NCBI RefSeq assembly: GCF_023100945.1
Contig: NZ_CP064689.1
Span: 8,166,001-8,230,000, forward strand
Length of the DNA stretch: 64,000 bases
Direction of reading: 5' to 3'
Source: Bradyrhizobium sp. 200
GTDB lineage: Bacteria > Pseudomonadota > Alphaproteobacteria > Rhizobiales > Xanthobacteraceae
The position numbers were made by a program, and so were the translations under genes. Below are positions 26,101-38,274 of the stretch, in pieces. Numbering within the stretch: position 1 is the stretch's first letter; the number at the start of each line of letters is the position of its first letter. The notes below the pieces were generated by a model. The model did not search any database. It had not been told where the DNA came from and was given only the letters and a program-made list of their open reading frames with translations.

Positions 26101-26237
26101 GCTTAGAACTGGCTTTCGGCCGCCATTGTCAACGAGGCAATGGCGGCCGACTTGACTCGGCGACCACACGTGGAGCCCGACCAGCACTAGGCTACCAGCG
26201 TCCACCCGCTCCGGCCGACGCAGCCACGCCAGGGCAA

Positions 26238-26546
26238 TCAGCGAGCCCACTGCCCCATCTGCAGACAGGTCAGCAAGCTGACGTAACTTGGCGTGCCACC
26301 GATGCTCTCTTGCGAGATGCAGCTTGCCCGGCTTGGCGCCGGGAATTTCGACCACTGGCTTGCGAGCTGCCGCTTCGCTTTCTGCTCATCGTTCACACAG
26401 CTCTTCATCGATTGGTCGACGGAGAGGCCGGTGGTGGCGGCGACGTCGAGCTTGCAACTCCGCGCAACGTCGAAGTTCGGCACCCCGTCTGCCACCGCAA
26501 CGACCAATTGTGAGTTCAAAACGATCATCGAGAAAGAGATAGGCAT
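26238..26546 (-). CDS. Small cysteine-bearing, probably exported protein
   Basis: 102 residues starting MPISFSMIVLNSQLVVAVADG, which may be an uncleaved or short signal segment, then NFDVARSCKLDVAATTGLS, SMKSCVNDEQKAK, ASCISQESIGGTPSYVSLLT CLQMG. Four cysteines suggest two disulphide bonds in the periplasm. I recall close relatives being widespread in Bradyrhizobium as hypothetical proteins. The reverse-strand ATG has aagggggcgggaa upstream. Convergent with the DUF1254 gene. Confidence 0.7.
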   Translation of the reverse strand: MPISFSMIVLNSQLVVAVADGVPNFDVARSCKLDVAATTGLSVDQSMKSCVNDEQKAKRQLASQWSKFPAPSRASCISQESIGGTPSYVSLLTCLQMGQWAR

Positions 26547-26722
26547 TTCCCGCCCCCTTCAGGTCGCAGCGAATGCTTCCGGGCTGCCGCTTCGGCTCGA
26601 AGCCGCAGCGCCAGCCTATCGCAAAACCGAGCTGGACGCGACGGGAATGTCCATCGGAAGGGCAGCCGCCGCAGAACGCAGGATGGCAACGCCTTCCGGC
26701 GAAACTGCGGACGCAAGCCCGC

Positions 26723-27256
26723 TCACGCCGCGTTGGCGCCTTCCTGGCGGCTGGCCTCGAACAGGAACCAGGTGCGGCGCTCGGTCTCGTCGATGAACAA
26801 TTCGAGCAGTTGAGCGGTGCCCGTGTCCTCGTTGTCATCGGCCAGCTTGTGCGCCTTGCGCATCGCCGCCGCCATGTGCTTGTTGTCTTCCATCAATTCG
26901 CGCAGCATTTCGCGCGGCGGCACGTAGGCCTCGTTGTTGTCCTGGATGGTCTGCAGCTTGGCGATCTGCCCGATCGAGCGCAGCGTAATGCCGCCGAGCT
27001 TGCGCACCCGTTCGGCGAGCTGGTCGGTGGTGGCGAAGATCGCTTCCGATTGCTCATCCAGCATCAGATGATAGTCGCGAAAGTGCCGGCCGCTGACATG
27101 CCAGTGGAAGTTCTTGGTCTTCAGGTAAAGCGCAAAGGCGTCCGCCAGCAGGGTGTTGAGAGACGCCGAAATCTTCTCGACGGCGGCCGCCGGCAGGTCG
27201 GTCGGTGTGTCGAGATCGGGGGATACCTTGCCGGATTTGTTGTTGGTTTTGCTCAC
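26723..27256 (-). CDS. dps: Dps family DNA-binding/ferritin-like protein
   Basis: 177 residues from a GTG at 27256, chosen because aggaagg sits 5-8 bases upstream; an in-frame ATG further upstream has no such signal. Dps proteins form dodecamers, bind DNA and oxidise iron with hydrogen peroxide. The ferroxidase-site stretch KTKNFHWHVSGRHFRDYHLM LDE is present, and a lysine-rich N-terminal tail (SKTNNKSGK) fits DNA binding. A role in oxidative-stress protection is likely. Confidence 0.88.
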   Translation of the reverse strand: MSKTNNKSGKVSPDLDTPTDLPAAAVEKISASLNTLLADAFALYLKTKNFHWHVSGRHFRDYHLMLDEQSEAIFATTDQLAERVRKLGGITLRSIGQIAKLQTIQDNNEAYVPPREMLRELMEDNKHMAAAMRKAHKLADDNEDTGTAQLLELFIDETERRTWFLFEASRQEGANAA

Positions 27257-27379
27257 GTTGCACCTTCCTGTTAGGAACCGAACTCTGGCGGCGGTGGACA
27301 TTGGCCGTCGGACGACCTAACGCATCACTTTCAGGCTGGTTCCGGTGCCGGAACCCGCTGTTTTGCCGGACGCTCAAGC

Positions 27380-28084
27380 ATGGATGAATGGATCGACTAT
27401 TACGATTCAACGCATACGATTTATGCGAGCAAGCTGCATCGCGACCTGCATTTCCAGATCATCGCACGCGACATCATCGGCTACATCGCTTCGCCCGACG
27501 CCGTCGTGCTGGACTATGCCTGCGGCGAGGCGCTGTCGGCCGCCAGGGTGGCCGACGCCTGCGCCCAGCTCTATCTGGCCGAGCCCGCCCCCGGCGTGCG
27601 CGGCCGGCTGATCGCGCGCTTTGCGCCGAACACCAAGATCCGCGTCCGTTCGCTCGAGGATCTCACGCGCATGGCGGAAAACTCGGTCGATCTCGTCGTC
27701 ATGAATTCGGTCGCGCAGTACATGACGCCGGACGAACTGGATTCGGCGTTTGCCGTCGTTCGCCGGCTGCTGAAGGCGGGTGGGCGCCTGGTGCTGGGCG
27801 ACATCCTGCGCCCGGAAGTCGGCATGGCCAGGGACGTGCTGGCGCTCTTGAAATTCGCCCGCTCCCACGGCTTCCTGAAGGACGCGCTTTACGGCCTCGC
27901 CAGCACGGCGCTGTCGGACTACCGGCAACTGCGCACCCGCGTCGGGCTGCAGCGCTACGGCGAAGACGAGATGATGGAGAAGCTCGCCGCCGCCGGCTTT
28001 GCCGCTTCCCGCGCGCATCTCAACATCGGTCACAACCCGTGGCGAATGACATTCGTGGCGCGGCACGCTTTCCAACGCAATTAA
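27380..28084 (+). CDS. SAM-dependent methyltransferase
   Basis: 234 residues. SAM-binding motif I is VVLDYACGEALSAARVAD, and the post-I acidic stretch is YLAEPAPG; later blocks VDLVVMNSVAQYM and LKAGGRLVLGDIL are typical of class I methyltransferases. Motif I is a slightly unusual DYACGE in place of DxGxG. Substrate unknown. Confidence 0.82.
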   Translation: MDEWIDYYDSTHTIYASKLHRDLHFQIIARDIIGYIASPDAVVLDYACGEALSAARVADACAQLYLAEPAPGVRGRLIARFAPNTKIRVRSLEDLTRMAENSVDLVVMNSVAQYMTPDELDSAFAVVRRLLKAGGRLVLGDILRPEVGMARDVLALLKFARSHGFLKDALYGLASTALSDYRQLRTRVGLQRYGEDEMMEKLAAAGFAASRAHLNIGHNPWRMTFVARHAFQRN

Positions 28085-28165
28085 ACCCTGCCGCGCGTTG
28101 AGGTTGTTAACCCTAAAGCGCGGTAAGGTATGGTTCACCGCGCCGTGATCGGCGATGATTGCCTC

Positions 28166-28241
28166 GGCCCGGTGGCGGAAGCGACGACGCGGGAGCAGTG
28201 CAATGCTCTTTATCCTGGTTCAAATCCAGGCCGGGCCTCCA
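28166..28241 (+). tRNA. Degenerate tRNA-Cys-like sequence (GCA)
   Basis: 73 nt plus encoded CCA. The acceptor stem is a perfect 7 bp (ggcccgg / ccgggcc), the T arm is perfect (cctgg ttcaaat ccagg), the discriminator is U73 and the anticodon trinucleotide is GCA after U33, all as in tRNA-Cys. The rest is off: the D stem has only 3 pairs and its loop lacks the conserved GG, and the anticodon stem (gagca / tgctc) closes a 6-nt loop instead of 7. It is either a tRNA-Cys pseudogene or an unconventional tRNA. It sits ahead of carB in the same direction. Downstream, the repeated gcttcgccagcttcgg stretch runs to about 28340. Confidence 0.55.
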
Positions 28242-28462
28242 GCCTTCGCTGGCTTCGCCAGCTTCGGCTCGGCAAGCCAGCCCCCAGCAAGGCCTGCCAC
28301 GCCGTAGCTCGCAGAGCGAAGGCGGGAGCTCGCAGAGCAGAGGCGGACCGAGCGCCAAAATCCCCGATTTCCCCGTTGATGGCCGGCTTTTGGGGGTTTC
28401 GCGGGTGCGGAATCTGGTCTAAAGACCACCCGCGCGCGAGGGTGACCCGCGCTCTTGGCTTA

Positions 28463-28492
28463 GGGGACGCGCAGCAAGCGCGCCCTTTTTTT
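28463..28492 (+). terminator. Intrinsic terminator-like hairpin ahead of carB
   Basis: gggacgcgcagcaagcgcgcccttttttt: stem of about 8 GC-rich pairs with one bulge and then seven T. It ends 27 bp before carB, so it could terminate transcripts from the tRNA-like region or act as an attenuator in the carB leader. Confidence 0.55.
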
Positions 28493-28518
28493 GTGCCCAA
28501 AATCCAGTCTGAGAGCTG

Positions 28519-31983
<3,465 letters not shown>

Positions 31984-32198
31984 TCGTTGGCCGGGCTGAA
32001 ATGCCCGCTAAACGGTTGGCAATAAAGCCATATGGCTGGAACTCACCGCTCGTTTGGATGTTGAATCGGCCCCCGAAGGGGCCGAAAATTAATAGGCTTG
32101 TGGGCTCGTATGGGGCCATGAAAGCCCGAATCGAAATCTAGCAAGTGCCTCGTGCGCGACGCCCCGGGCGGCTCGCACGATGGAAGGACGGAAGACAC

Positions 32199-32675
32199 AT
32201 GGTGGATAAGGTTCCGATGACTGCGAGCGGCTATGCCGCCCTTGAGGTCGAGTTGAAGCAGCGCCAATCGGTGGAGCGTCCGCGCATCATCGAGCATATC
32301 GCCGAGGCGCGCTCGCATGGGGATCTTTCCGAAAACGCGGAATATCACGCCGCCAAGGAAGAGCAGTCGCACAATGAAGGCCGCATCGCCGAGCTCGAAG
32401 ACAAGCTCGCGCGCGCCGACATCATCGACATCTCGAAGCTGTCGGGCGACACCGTCAAGTTCGGCGCGACCGTGACGCTGATCGACGAAGACACCGAAAA
32501 GAAGACGGTGTGGCAGATCGTCGGCGAAGTCGAGGCCGACGCCAAGAAGGGCCGTATCTCGATCACCTCGCCGCTGGCGCGCGCCCTGATCGGCAAGAAA
32601 AAGGGCTCGTCAGTGGAAGTCGTGGCTCCCGGCGGTGCGAAGGCCTACGAGATCACCAAGGTCGAGTGGCGATAG
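32199..32675 (+). CDS. greA: Transcription elongation factor GreA
   Basis: 158 residues. GreA rescues backtracked RNA polymerase by stimulating transcript cleavage. N-terminal coiled coil ([20 protein letters not shown]) ends at the acidic tip ([18 protein letters not shown]), followed by the C-terminal FKBP-like domain ([20 protein letters not shown]). The ATG at 32199 is preceded by aaggacgga. The terminator at 32701 follows. Confidence 0.95.
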   Translation: MVDKVPMTASGYAALEVELKQRQSVERPRIIEHIAEARSHGDLSENAEYHAAKEEQSHNEGRIAELEDKLARADIIDISKLSGDTVKFGATVTLIDEDTEKKTVWQIVGEVEADAKKGRISITSPLARALIGKKKGSSVEVVAPGGAKAYEITKVEWR

Positions 32676-32700
32676 TCACCTGCGAGTTACTGTTGCGATA

Positions 32701-32727
32701 AAGCCGCGTTTCGACGCGGCTTTTTTG
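32701..32727 (+). terminator. Intrinsic terminator of greA
   Basis: aagccgcgt ttcg acgcggctt followed by a T run: 9-bp stem with a UUCG tetraloop, 25 bp after the greA stop. Confidence 0.9.
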
Positions 32728-33000
32728 TTGGCGCCGTGCTGACAGGATTGTGAGTGGCGATGCGGCGGGATGACAGCGTACTGATTTTTGAGAATGGTTA
32801 TAAATTATAATCAATCGAAAAACGTCGTTGCGTGGGATCGAGCCGCAAGCTGTCTTGCTGCGCTGCAATCGCAGCAGGCGGCGTCACGCAACGGGAATGA
32901 TTCAGTTTCACAGGTGTTGTGTCGGCATCACACGCGATCGGCCAACACTGTGTAATGTCGTGACGCTAAGTTCTAGCATGCCAAACAAGGGGACGATGAC
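32728..33000. other. Intergenic region without a gene
   Basis: About 270 bp between the greA terminator and the DoxX gene. The AT-rich part (ttataaattataatcaat, near 32800) is the only clear compositional feature; it may hold the promoter of the DoxX gene, but I could not assign boxes. The ribosome site aagggga lies at about 32987. Confidence 0.4.
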
Positions 33001-33411
33001 ATGGACCAATTCGACAAGATGCTCGCGAAATGGCAACCGACGGCGCTCAGCCTGTTTCGCTTCATCACCGGACTTCTGCTGCTTCAGTACGGCATCGCCA
33101 AGATCTTCAAATTTCCGGTGCTGCCCTATTTCGCCAACATCCCGCCGCTGATCACGACTGCCGGCGCACTCGAACTGGTGCTTGGCGCGCTGTTGATGAT
33201 CGGCCTGTTCACGCGGATCGTTGCGTTCATCCTGTCCGGTGAAATGGCGTTCGCCTATTTCCTCGGCCACATGTTCAAGGATCCCGCCAATCCGGTATTC
33301 CTGCCGCTGCTCAATCGCGGGACGGAAGCGATCCTGTTCTGCTTCGCCTGTCTCTATCTGTCGACCGCCGGCGGCGGACCGTACAGCGTCGACGAGATGC
33401 GGAAGAAGTGA
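33001..33411 (+). CDS. DoxX family membrane protein
   Basis: 136 residues with four membrane helices. The motifs FRFITGLLLLQYGIAKIF and LELVLGALLMIGLFTRIVAF fit the DoxX/SURF4-like family, whose members are linked to thiosulphate/quinone chemistry or oxidative stress. No partner gene adjacent. The ATG has aagggga upstream. Confidence 0.87.
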   Translation: MDQFDKMLAKWQPTALSLFRFITGLLLLQYGIAKIFKFPVLPYFANIPPLITTAGALELVLGALLMIGLFTRIVAFILSGEMAFAYFLGHMFKDPANPVFLPLLNRGTEAILFCFACLYLSTAGGGPYSVDEMRKK

Positions 33412-33426
33412 CTGAGCGTCAGCTCA

Positions 33427-33507
33427 GTCATTCCGGGGCGATGCGAAGCATCGAACCCGGAATCTCGAGATTCCGGGTTCGCGTCTTCGACGCGCCCCGG
33501 AATGACG
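33427..33507. repeat. Palindromic intergenic repeat, family C
   Basis: gtcattccggggcgatgcga ... cgacgcgccccggaatgac, inner arms gaatctcgagattc. It stands at the convergent ends of the DoxX and Lrp genes. Confidence 0.85.
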
Positions 33508-33508
33508 G

Positions 33509-33988
33509 CTACCCCGCGACCTTCACATCGAGCGGCACAGCCGCTTCATATTTTGAATTGTGCAGCACCAGCGACGTCCTGACATTGCGCACGTGCGGTG
33601 CTGCGGTCAGGTGGGTGACGAAATCCTGAAACGTCGCCATGTCGGGCGCGACGCATTTCAAAATGAAATCCACCTCGCCGGACAGCATCCAGCATTCCCG
33701 CACCAAGGGCTCGGCGCGGACGAAATCCTCGAACGCGCGCAAATCCGCATCCGCCTGGCTGGACAGATGGACGGACGCAAACACGGTGACGTCGAAGCCG
33801 AGCCGGCGCGGGTCGAGTAGGCCGCGGTACCCCTGGATGTAGCCTTCCTCCTCCAGCGTGCGGACCCGGCGCAGGCAGGGCGGCGGCGAAATACCGACGC
33901 GTTTGGCCAGTTCCACATTGGTGATTCGGCCGTCGGCCTGGATCTCGGCCAGGATTCGGAGGTCGATTTCGTCAAGATTCTTCGACAC
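33509..33988 (-). CDS. Lrp/AsnC-family transcriptional regulator
   Basis: 159 residues from a GTG at 33988 (tagggaa about 11 bases upstream). N-terminal HTH is in RITNVELAKRVGISPPPCLRRVRTLEEEGYI, C-terminal RAM/AsnC ligand domain follows (LSGEVDFILKCVAPDM). It may sense an amino acid. It is divergent from trxB; the common space (33989-34268) may be co-regulated. The frame is open upstream but lacks family sequence. Confidence 0.9.
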   Translation of the reverse strand: MSKNLDEIDLRILAEIQADGRITNVELAKRVGISPPPCLRRVRTLEEEGYIQGYRGLLDPRRLGFDVTVFASVHLSSQADADLRAFEDFVRAEPLVRECWMLSGEVDFILKCVAPDMATFQDFVTHLTAAPHVRNVRTSLVLHNSKYEAAVPLDVKVAG

Positions 33989-34268
33989 GCGCGTCGGGTT
34001 CCCTAATTCCGGCTGCGGATTGGCAGCCCCTCTGGCAACTCTCTTAGCGCACGCCACGCCGCTTGCGCAATTTTATTGCGCGTGCAGCGCCACATTTCGC
34101 GATTGTTACTTCAGTTCCGGGGAAAATTCGCTGGGATGAATTGCAATTCTTGCATAGCTACCCAGATATCTTAGACTTGGATTTGACACTTTCAGCGCCA
34201 TCGCAACCTCCTCCGGGCGCTTTCTGCACAGTCATAAACAAACCCCCGAATAAGAGAGGGATCCGCCG

Positions 34269-35234
34269 ATGCCCGCGCCTATCCATGCCAAGGTCGTCAT
34301 TATCGGTTCCGGCCCCGCCGGTTACACCGCGGCGATCTACGCGGCGCGCGCGATGCTGGAGCCGGTGCTGATCCAGGGCATCCAGCCCGGCGGACAACTC
34401 ACCATCACCACCGACGTGGAAAACTATCCCGGCTTCGCCGACGTCATCCAGGGCCCCTGGCTGATGGAGCAGATGGAAAAGCAGGCGGCGCATGTCGGCA
34501 CCAAGATCGTCACCGATTTCGTCAACAAGCTCGAACTGGCGCAGCGGCCGTTCCGCCTGACCTGCGATAGCGGCGACGTTTACCTGGCAGAAACCGTGAT
34601 CCTTGCCACCGGCGCGCAGGCGCGCTGGCTCGGCATTCCCTCGGAAGAAAAATTCAAGGGCTTTGGCGTCTCGGCCTGCGCCACCTGCGACGGCTTCTTC
34701 TACCGCGGCAAGGAAGTGATCGTGGTCGGCGGCGGCAATACCGCGGTCGAGGAAGCGCTGTTCCTGACCAACTTCGCATCAAGCGTGACGGTCGTGCATC
34801 GCCGCGATCATTTCCGCGCCGAGCGCATCCTGCAGGATCGCCTGTTCAAGAACCCCAAGATCAAGGTGGTCTGGGATAGCGCGATCGACGAAATCTGCGG
34901 CGCCGACAACCCCAGCAAGGTCACCCATGTGCGGCTGAAGAACGTCAAGACCGGCACGCTGACGGAAGTGCCGGCCGACGGCGTCTTCATCGCCATCGGC
35001 CACGCCCCTGCAACCGACCTCGTCAAAGGCCAGATCAAATTGAAACCCTCCGGTTATGTCGAGGTGGCGCCGAACTCGACTGCCACGTCGATCCCCGGCC
35101 TGTTCGCCGCCGGCGACGTGGCTGATGAAACCTGGCGGCAGGCGGTCACGGCTGCCGGCCTCGGCTGCATGGCGGCCCTCGAGGCCGAACGTTTCCTGGC
35201 TTTGCGCGCGAGCGATCGCGCGGCGGCTGAATAA
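34269..35234 (+). CDS. trxB: Thioredoxin reductase
   Basis: 321 residues. It transfers electrons from NADPH via FAD to thioredoxin. FAD motif VVIIGSGPAGYTAAIYAARA, redox cysteines Cys137 and Cys140 in SACATCDGFFY, NADPH motif VVGGGNTAVEEA, final FAD motif FAAGDVADE. The ribosome site gagaggg precedes ATG. Followed closely by a LysR gene. Confidence 0.96.
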   Translation: MPAPIHAKVVIIGSGPAGYTAAIYAARAMLEPVLIQGIQPGGQLTITTDVENYPGFADVIQGPWLMEQMEKQAAHVGTKIVTDFVNKLELAQRPFRLTCDSGDVYLAETVILATGAQARWLGIPSEEKFKGFGVSACATCDGFFYRGKEVIVVGGGNTAVEEALFLTNFASSVTVVHRRDHFRAERILQDRLFKNPKIKVVWDSAIDEICGADNPSKVTHVRLKNVKTGTLTEVPADGVFIAIGHAPATDLVKGQIKLKPSGYVEVAPNSTATSIPGLFAAGDVADETWRQAVTAAGLGCMAALEAERFLALRASDRAAAE

Positions 35235-35263
35235 TCATGCCCAGAACGCGAGACGGATCAGAT

Positions 35264-36157
35264 ATGGATTGGGACAAGCTGAAAGTCTTTCACGCGGCTG
35301 CAGAGGCGGGAAGCTTCACCCACGCCGGCGAACAGCTCGGGCTTTCGCAATCGGCGGTATCGCGGCAGGTCAGCGCGCTGGAGCAGGAGCTTGCGGTGTC
35401 GCTGTTTCACCGCCACGCCCGCGGGCTGATCCTCACCGAACAGGGCGACCTGCTGTTCCGCACCGCGCATGACGTGTTCATGCAGTTGCAGGCGGCGCGC
35501 GCGAAATTGACCGACAGCCGCGAGCGGCCGAGCGGTGACCTCAAGATCACCACGCCGCCGGCGCTCGGTATCAACTGGCTGATCCCGCGGCTCGACGAGT
35601 TCACAGCGCTCTATCCGGATATCCGCATCTCGCTGATCGTCACCGACGAGGATCTCGATCTGTCGATGCGCGAGGCTGACGTCGCGATCCGGACCCGCAA
35701 GCCGACCCAGCCGGACCTGATCCAGCGCAAGCTGTTCTCGATCGGCTTCCACGCCTATTGCTCGCCCGAATACATCAAGCGCTTCGGCACGCCGCGCACC
35801 CTCGACGACCTCGACTCGCACCGCATCATCATGCTCGGCGATGCGCAGGTTCCGCCGCATCTGCAGAACCGGAGCTGGCTGATCGACGCCGGCCGCAACG
35901 GCTCGGGCCCGCGCGAAGCCTATTTTAAGGTGAACAACATCTTAGGGCTGGTCCGCGCCTGCCAGCAGGGGCTCGGCATCGCCGCGCTGCCGGACTATCT
36001 GGTCGAGGAAAACAACCGCCTGGTCCAGCTCTTCGGCGAGTCCGACTCGATCCAGCTCGACACCTACTTCGTCTATCCCGAAGAGCTGAAGACAGTGGCG
36101 CGGGTGCAAGTGTTTCGCGATTTCGTGGTCAGCAAGGCGCAGCGCTGGCCGTCCTAG
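35264..36157 (+). CDS. LysR-family transcriptional regulator
   Basis: 297 residues. N-terminal winged HTH (AEAGSFTHAGEQLGLSQSAVSRQVSALEQ) and a substrate-binding-like C-terminal half (SGDLKITTPPALGINWLIPRL). It lies 30 bp after trxB and is likely co-transcribed, so a redox theme is possible, but its ligand is unknown. The ATG at 35264 has gacgga upstream; an alternative ATG at 35237 adds nine residues. Confidence 0.88.
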   Translation: MDWDKLKVFHAAAEAGSFTHAGEQLGLSQSAVSRQVSALEQELAVSLFHRHARGLILTEQGDLLFRTAHDVFMQLQAARAKLTDSRERPSGDLKITTPPALGINWLIPRLDEFTALYPDIRISLIVTDEDLDLSMREADVAIRTRKPTQPDLIQRKLFSIGFHAYCSPEYIKRFGTPRTLDDLDSHRIIMLGDAQVPPHLQNRSWLIDAGRNGSGPREAYFKVNNILGLVRACQQGLGIAALPDYLVEENNRLVQLFGESDSIQLDTYFVYPEELKTVARVQVFRDFVVSKAQRWPS

Positions 36158-36205
36158 ATCATGCTCTCCGGGCAAACGCTCCGCGTTTGCGCGAAGATCA
36201 TGCTC
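36157..36205. repeat. Palindromic intergenic repeat, family F variant
   Basis: gatcatgctctccgggcaaa ... tttgcgcgaagatcatgctc: here the terminal gatcatgctc is direct, not inverted, around an inner palindrome gcaaacgctccgcgtttgc. It is just past the LysR gene; a further agccggagcgagtgac block follows. Confidence 0.6.
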
Positions 36206-36453
36206 CGTAAAAAGCCGGAGCGAGTGACGTTTTCGCCATCCCGCTTTTTGCGGATTAGCTGATTTTATAGAGGGCCCGCTCTCCGCATGACTGACATGCG
36301 GCTTGGACGGTTGCTGCAAGGCACGGATGAGGATCATAGTGCTTAAACGCTGAGCGGTCGCGTCGCGCATATGTCCCCCTCCTCCAGTGACGCGGCAGTT
36401 CAGTAATCCCTCTTGGAAGGTGATTGTGTCGGCCTCACGTGGCCAATACCTCA

Positions 36454-36483
36454 AGCCGGGCTCTTTGGGCCCGGCTTTTTTTT
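36454..36483 (+). terminator. Intrinsic terminator, source transcript unknown
   Basis: agccgggctctttgggcccggctttttttt: 8-9-bp stem and eight T. No coding gene ends just before it (the LysR gene stops about 300 bp upstream, and the stretch between holds a repeat), so it might end a small RNA starting in about 36300-36400. Confidence 0.75.
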
Positions 36484-36577
36484 CGTCCGCAAGTCTTTTC
36501 ATGCCAAGTCTTTTTCATCGGCACATCACGTTGCTGCGCGGATTGACATTGAGATCCCCGGCCACCATCATCCGCAG

Positions 36578-36711
36578 ATGATCACGAGTTCGTGCGCAGC
36601 TTTGTCGTCGAAAAAAGGTCCCCATTTGGGGACCCGAGATCGACGCGCGCGCTAGACACTGCCGCAACCCGCGATCCCGAAAGCCCCCGCCGTCTGGACG
36701 GGGTTTTTTAT
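36578..36711 (+). promoter_or_regulatory. Attenuator-like leader of the dapA-like gene
   Basis: A 25-codon reading frame (36578-36655; MITSSCAALSSKKGPHLGTR and end RDRRAR) contains a perfect hairpin ggtccccatttggggacc (36617-36634), and is followed by a terminator-like stem with a T run (ccccgccgtctggacggggt ttttt, 36684-36711). A TTGACA lies at 36543-36548. A peptide frame plus terminator ahead of a biosynthesis-type gene is an attenuator pattern, but no single amino acid dominates the peptide, and the first hairpin also reads as a terminator on the other strand (T run after the stem), so a reverse-strand small RNA is an alternative. Confidence 0.45.
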
Positions 36712-36748
36712 TGGTCCCGTCTCCGGCTCACCCCAAGGAGATGGAACA

Positions 36749-37678
36749 ATGACTACCTCGACCAACGATCTGGCAAGCCGCCTGCAGGGCCTGTGGCTGC
36801 CGCTCATCACGCCGTTTCGCGACGGCGAACTCGACGAGGCATCGCTGCGCCGGCTCGTCAGGCACTATGCGGCCGGACCGGTCGACGGCTTCATTCTCGC
36901 GGCCACGTCGGGCGAGGGCATGTCGCTCCGCGCGGACGAGCTTGAGCGGCTGGCGACGGTGACGCAGAGCGAGTTGTCCGGCAGCGGGCGCCACCTGCCG
37001 ATCCTGCTGGGCCTGTCCGGCGCCTCCACCGCGAAGATGCTGGACGCACTGGACGAGACGGCAGCCTGGCCGATCGACGGCTATCTGATGGCGAGCCCCT
37101 ATTACATCCGCCCCTCGCAGCGCGGCCTGGTGCAGCATTTCACCGCGCTCGCCGATCACGCCTCGTGGCCGATCGCGCTCTACAACATCCCCTACCGAAC
37201 CGGCGTCAGCCTCACCAACGAGACGCTGCTTACGCTCGCCGAACATCCGAACATCGTCGGCATGAAGGATTGCGGCGCCGACCGCGCGCAGTCGATCGAC
37301 TTCTTAAGCCGGCGCCCACCCGGCTTTCGCGTTCTGACCGGCGAGGACGCACTGTATCACGAAGCGCTCGCCGACGGCGCCGACGGGGCGATCCTGCTGT
37401 CGGCGCATCTGGAGACCGAAGCGTTCGCCTCGGTGCGGACACTTGTGAAGCAAGGCGATCGCGCCGGCGCGCTGGCGTGCTGGAAGGCCATTTCCGGACT
37501 GACCCGGCTGTTGTTCGCCGAGCCGAGCCCGGCGCCCGCCAAATATTGGCTGGCGCGCAGCGGGCTGATCGACAGCGCCGAGGTTCGCCTGCCGATGGTG
37601 GAAGTGAGCGCGGAGCTGGCGGCGTTGCTGGACGAGGAAATCGAGCGGCGCAGGCCACAGCTTTTGCGTCGGGCGTAG
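36749..37678 (+). CDS. Dihydrodipicolinate synthase/N-acetylneuraminate lyase family aldolase
   Basis: 309 residues. Class I aldolase of the DapA family: Schiff-base Lys173 in GMKDCG and Tyr145 in ALYNIPY. The usual TTGE motif is ATSGEG here. DapA makes the first committed product of lysine synthesis, but family members also act on sugars or hydroxy acids, so the true substrate is uncertain. Ribosome site caaggagat, ATG 36749. It follows the attenuator-like leader. Confidence 0.85.
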   Translation: MTTSTNDLASRLQGLWLPLITPFRDGELDEASLRRLVRHYAAGPVDGFILAATSGEGMSLRADELERLATVTQSELSGSGRHLPILLGLSGASTAKMLDALDETAAWPIDGYLMASPYYIRPSQRGLVQHFTALADHASWPIALYNIPYRTGVSLTNETLLTLAEHPNIVGMKDCGADRAQSIDFLSRRPPGFRVLTGEDALYHEALADGADGAILLSAHLETEAFASVRTLVKQGDRAGALACWKAISGLTRLLFAEPSPAPAKYWLARSGLIDSAEVRLPMVEVSAELAALLDEEIERRRPQLLRRA

Positions 37679-37725
37679 AATGCGATCGGCTCCCTCTCAC
37701 TCAATGGACGAGAGGGGGAACCGCA

Positions 37726-37866
37726 TTAGCTGACCAGCAGGCGATAGGTCAGCACCGGCGCGAAGCCGAGCACCATCGCCCAGATGGTGAACGACGATAC
37801 CAGGAGAACGTCCTGCGCCCGCTGGGCGTACTCGCTGGTCGGATATTTCCTGTTATGCGTGATCAT
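37726..37866 (-). CDS. Very small membrane protein
   Basis: 46 residues: a polar start (MITHNRKYPTSEYAQRAQD) and one hydrophobic helix of about 22 residues (VLLVSSFTIWAMVLGFAPVL). The ATG at 37866 is preceded by a strong ggggggaat signal. Stop is TAA at 37726. A one-pass inner-membrane peptide; function unknown. Confidence 0.6.
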   Translation of the reverse strand: MITHNRKYPTSEYAQRAQDVLLVSSFTIWAMVLGFAPVLTYRLLVS

Positions 37867-38119
37867 TGTGATTCCCCCCAGTGATGTTCTTTGAAGTGAT
37901 GTTCTCTAGGGAGAAATGCCTACAGATAAAATTTTAATGTCGCGCTCGGGCCTTCGCTCGAAGTTGCGGCTTCGCACTCACCCGCCATTAACCAGGATGC
38001 GACGGTGGTTAATCGGCGGTAGCACCTGCGGTCAAATGCAAGCGAAATCGGAACCGGGTTTTTAAAACTGGTCGCGTATCAAGATATGCAGGAAGCAACA
38101 AAAAACGCGGGGGCGCGTC

Positions 38120-38257
38120 GTGCATTTCGAAAACAACAGCATCATCCCTGAGCAACAGGGGTTTTCCACCGAGGACATCCTCTGGGCCGTCGGCATCTGG
38201 TCGGTGATCCTGACGCTGTCGCCGGTCGTGGTGTTCTACGTGCTGATGGTGGCGTAA
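38120..38257 (+). CDS. Very small membrane protein
   Basis: 45 residues starting at GTG 38120 after cgcgggggcg: a polar segment (HFENNSIIPEQQGFSTEDI) then one hydrophobic helix (LWAVGIWSVILTLSPVVVFY). Similar in shape to the reverse-strand 46-residue protein at 37726, though not clearly related in sequence. Function unknown. Confidence 0.55.
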   Translation: MHFENNSIIPEQQGFSTEDILWAVGIWSVILTLSPVVVFYVLMVA

Positions 38258-38274
38258 GCCGCACTCTCACCACA

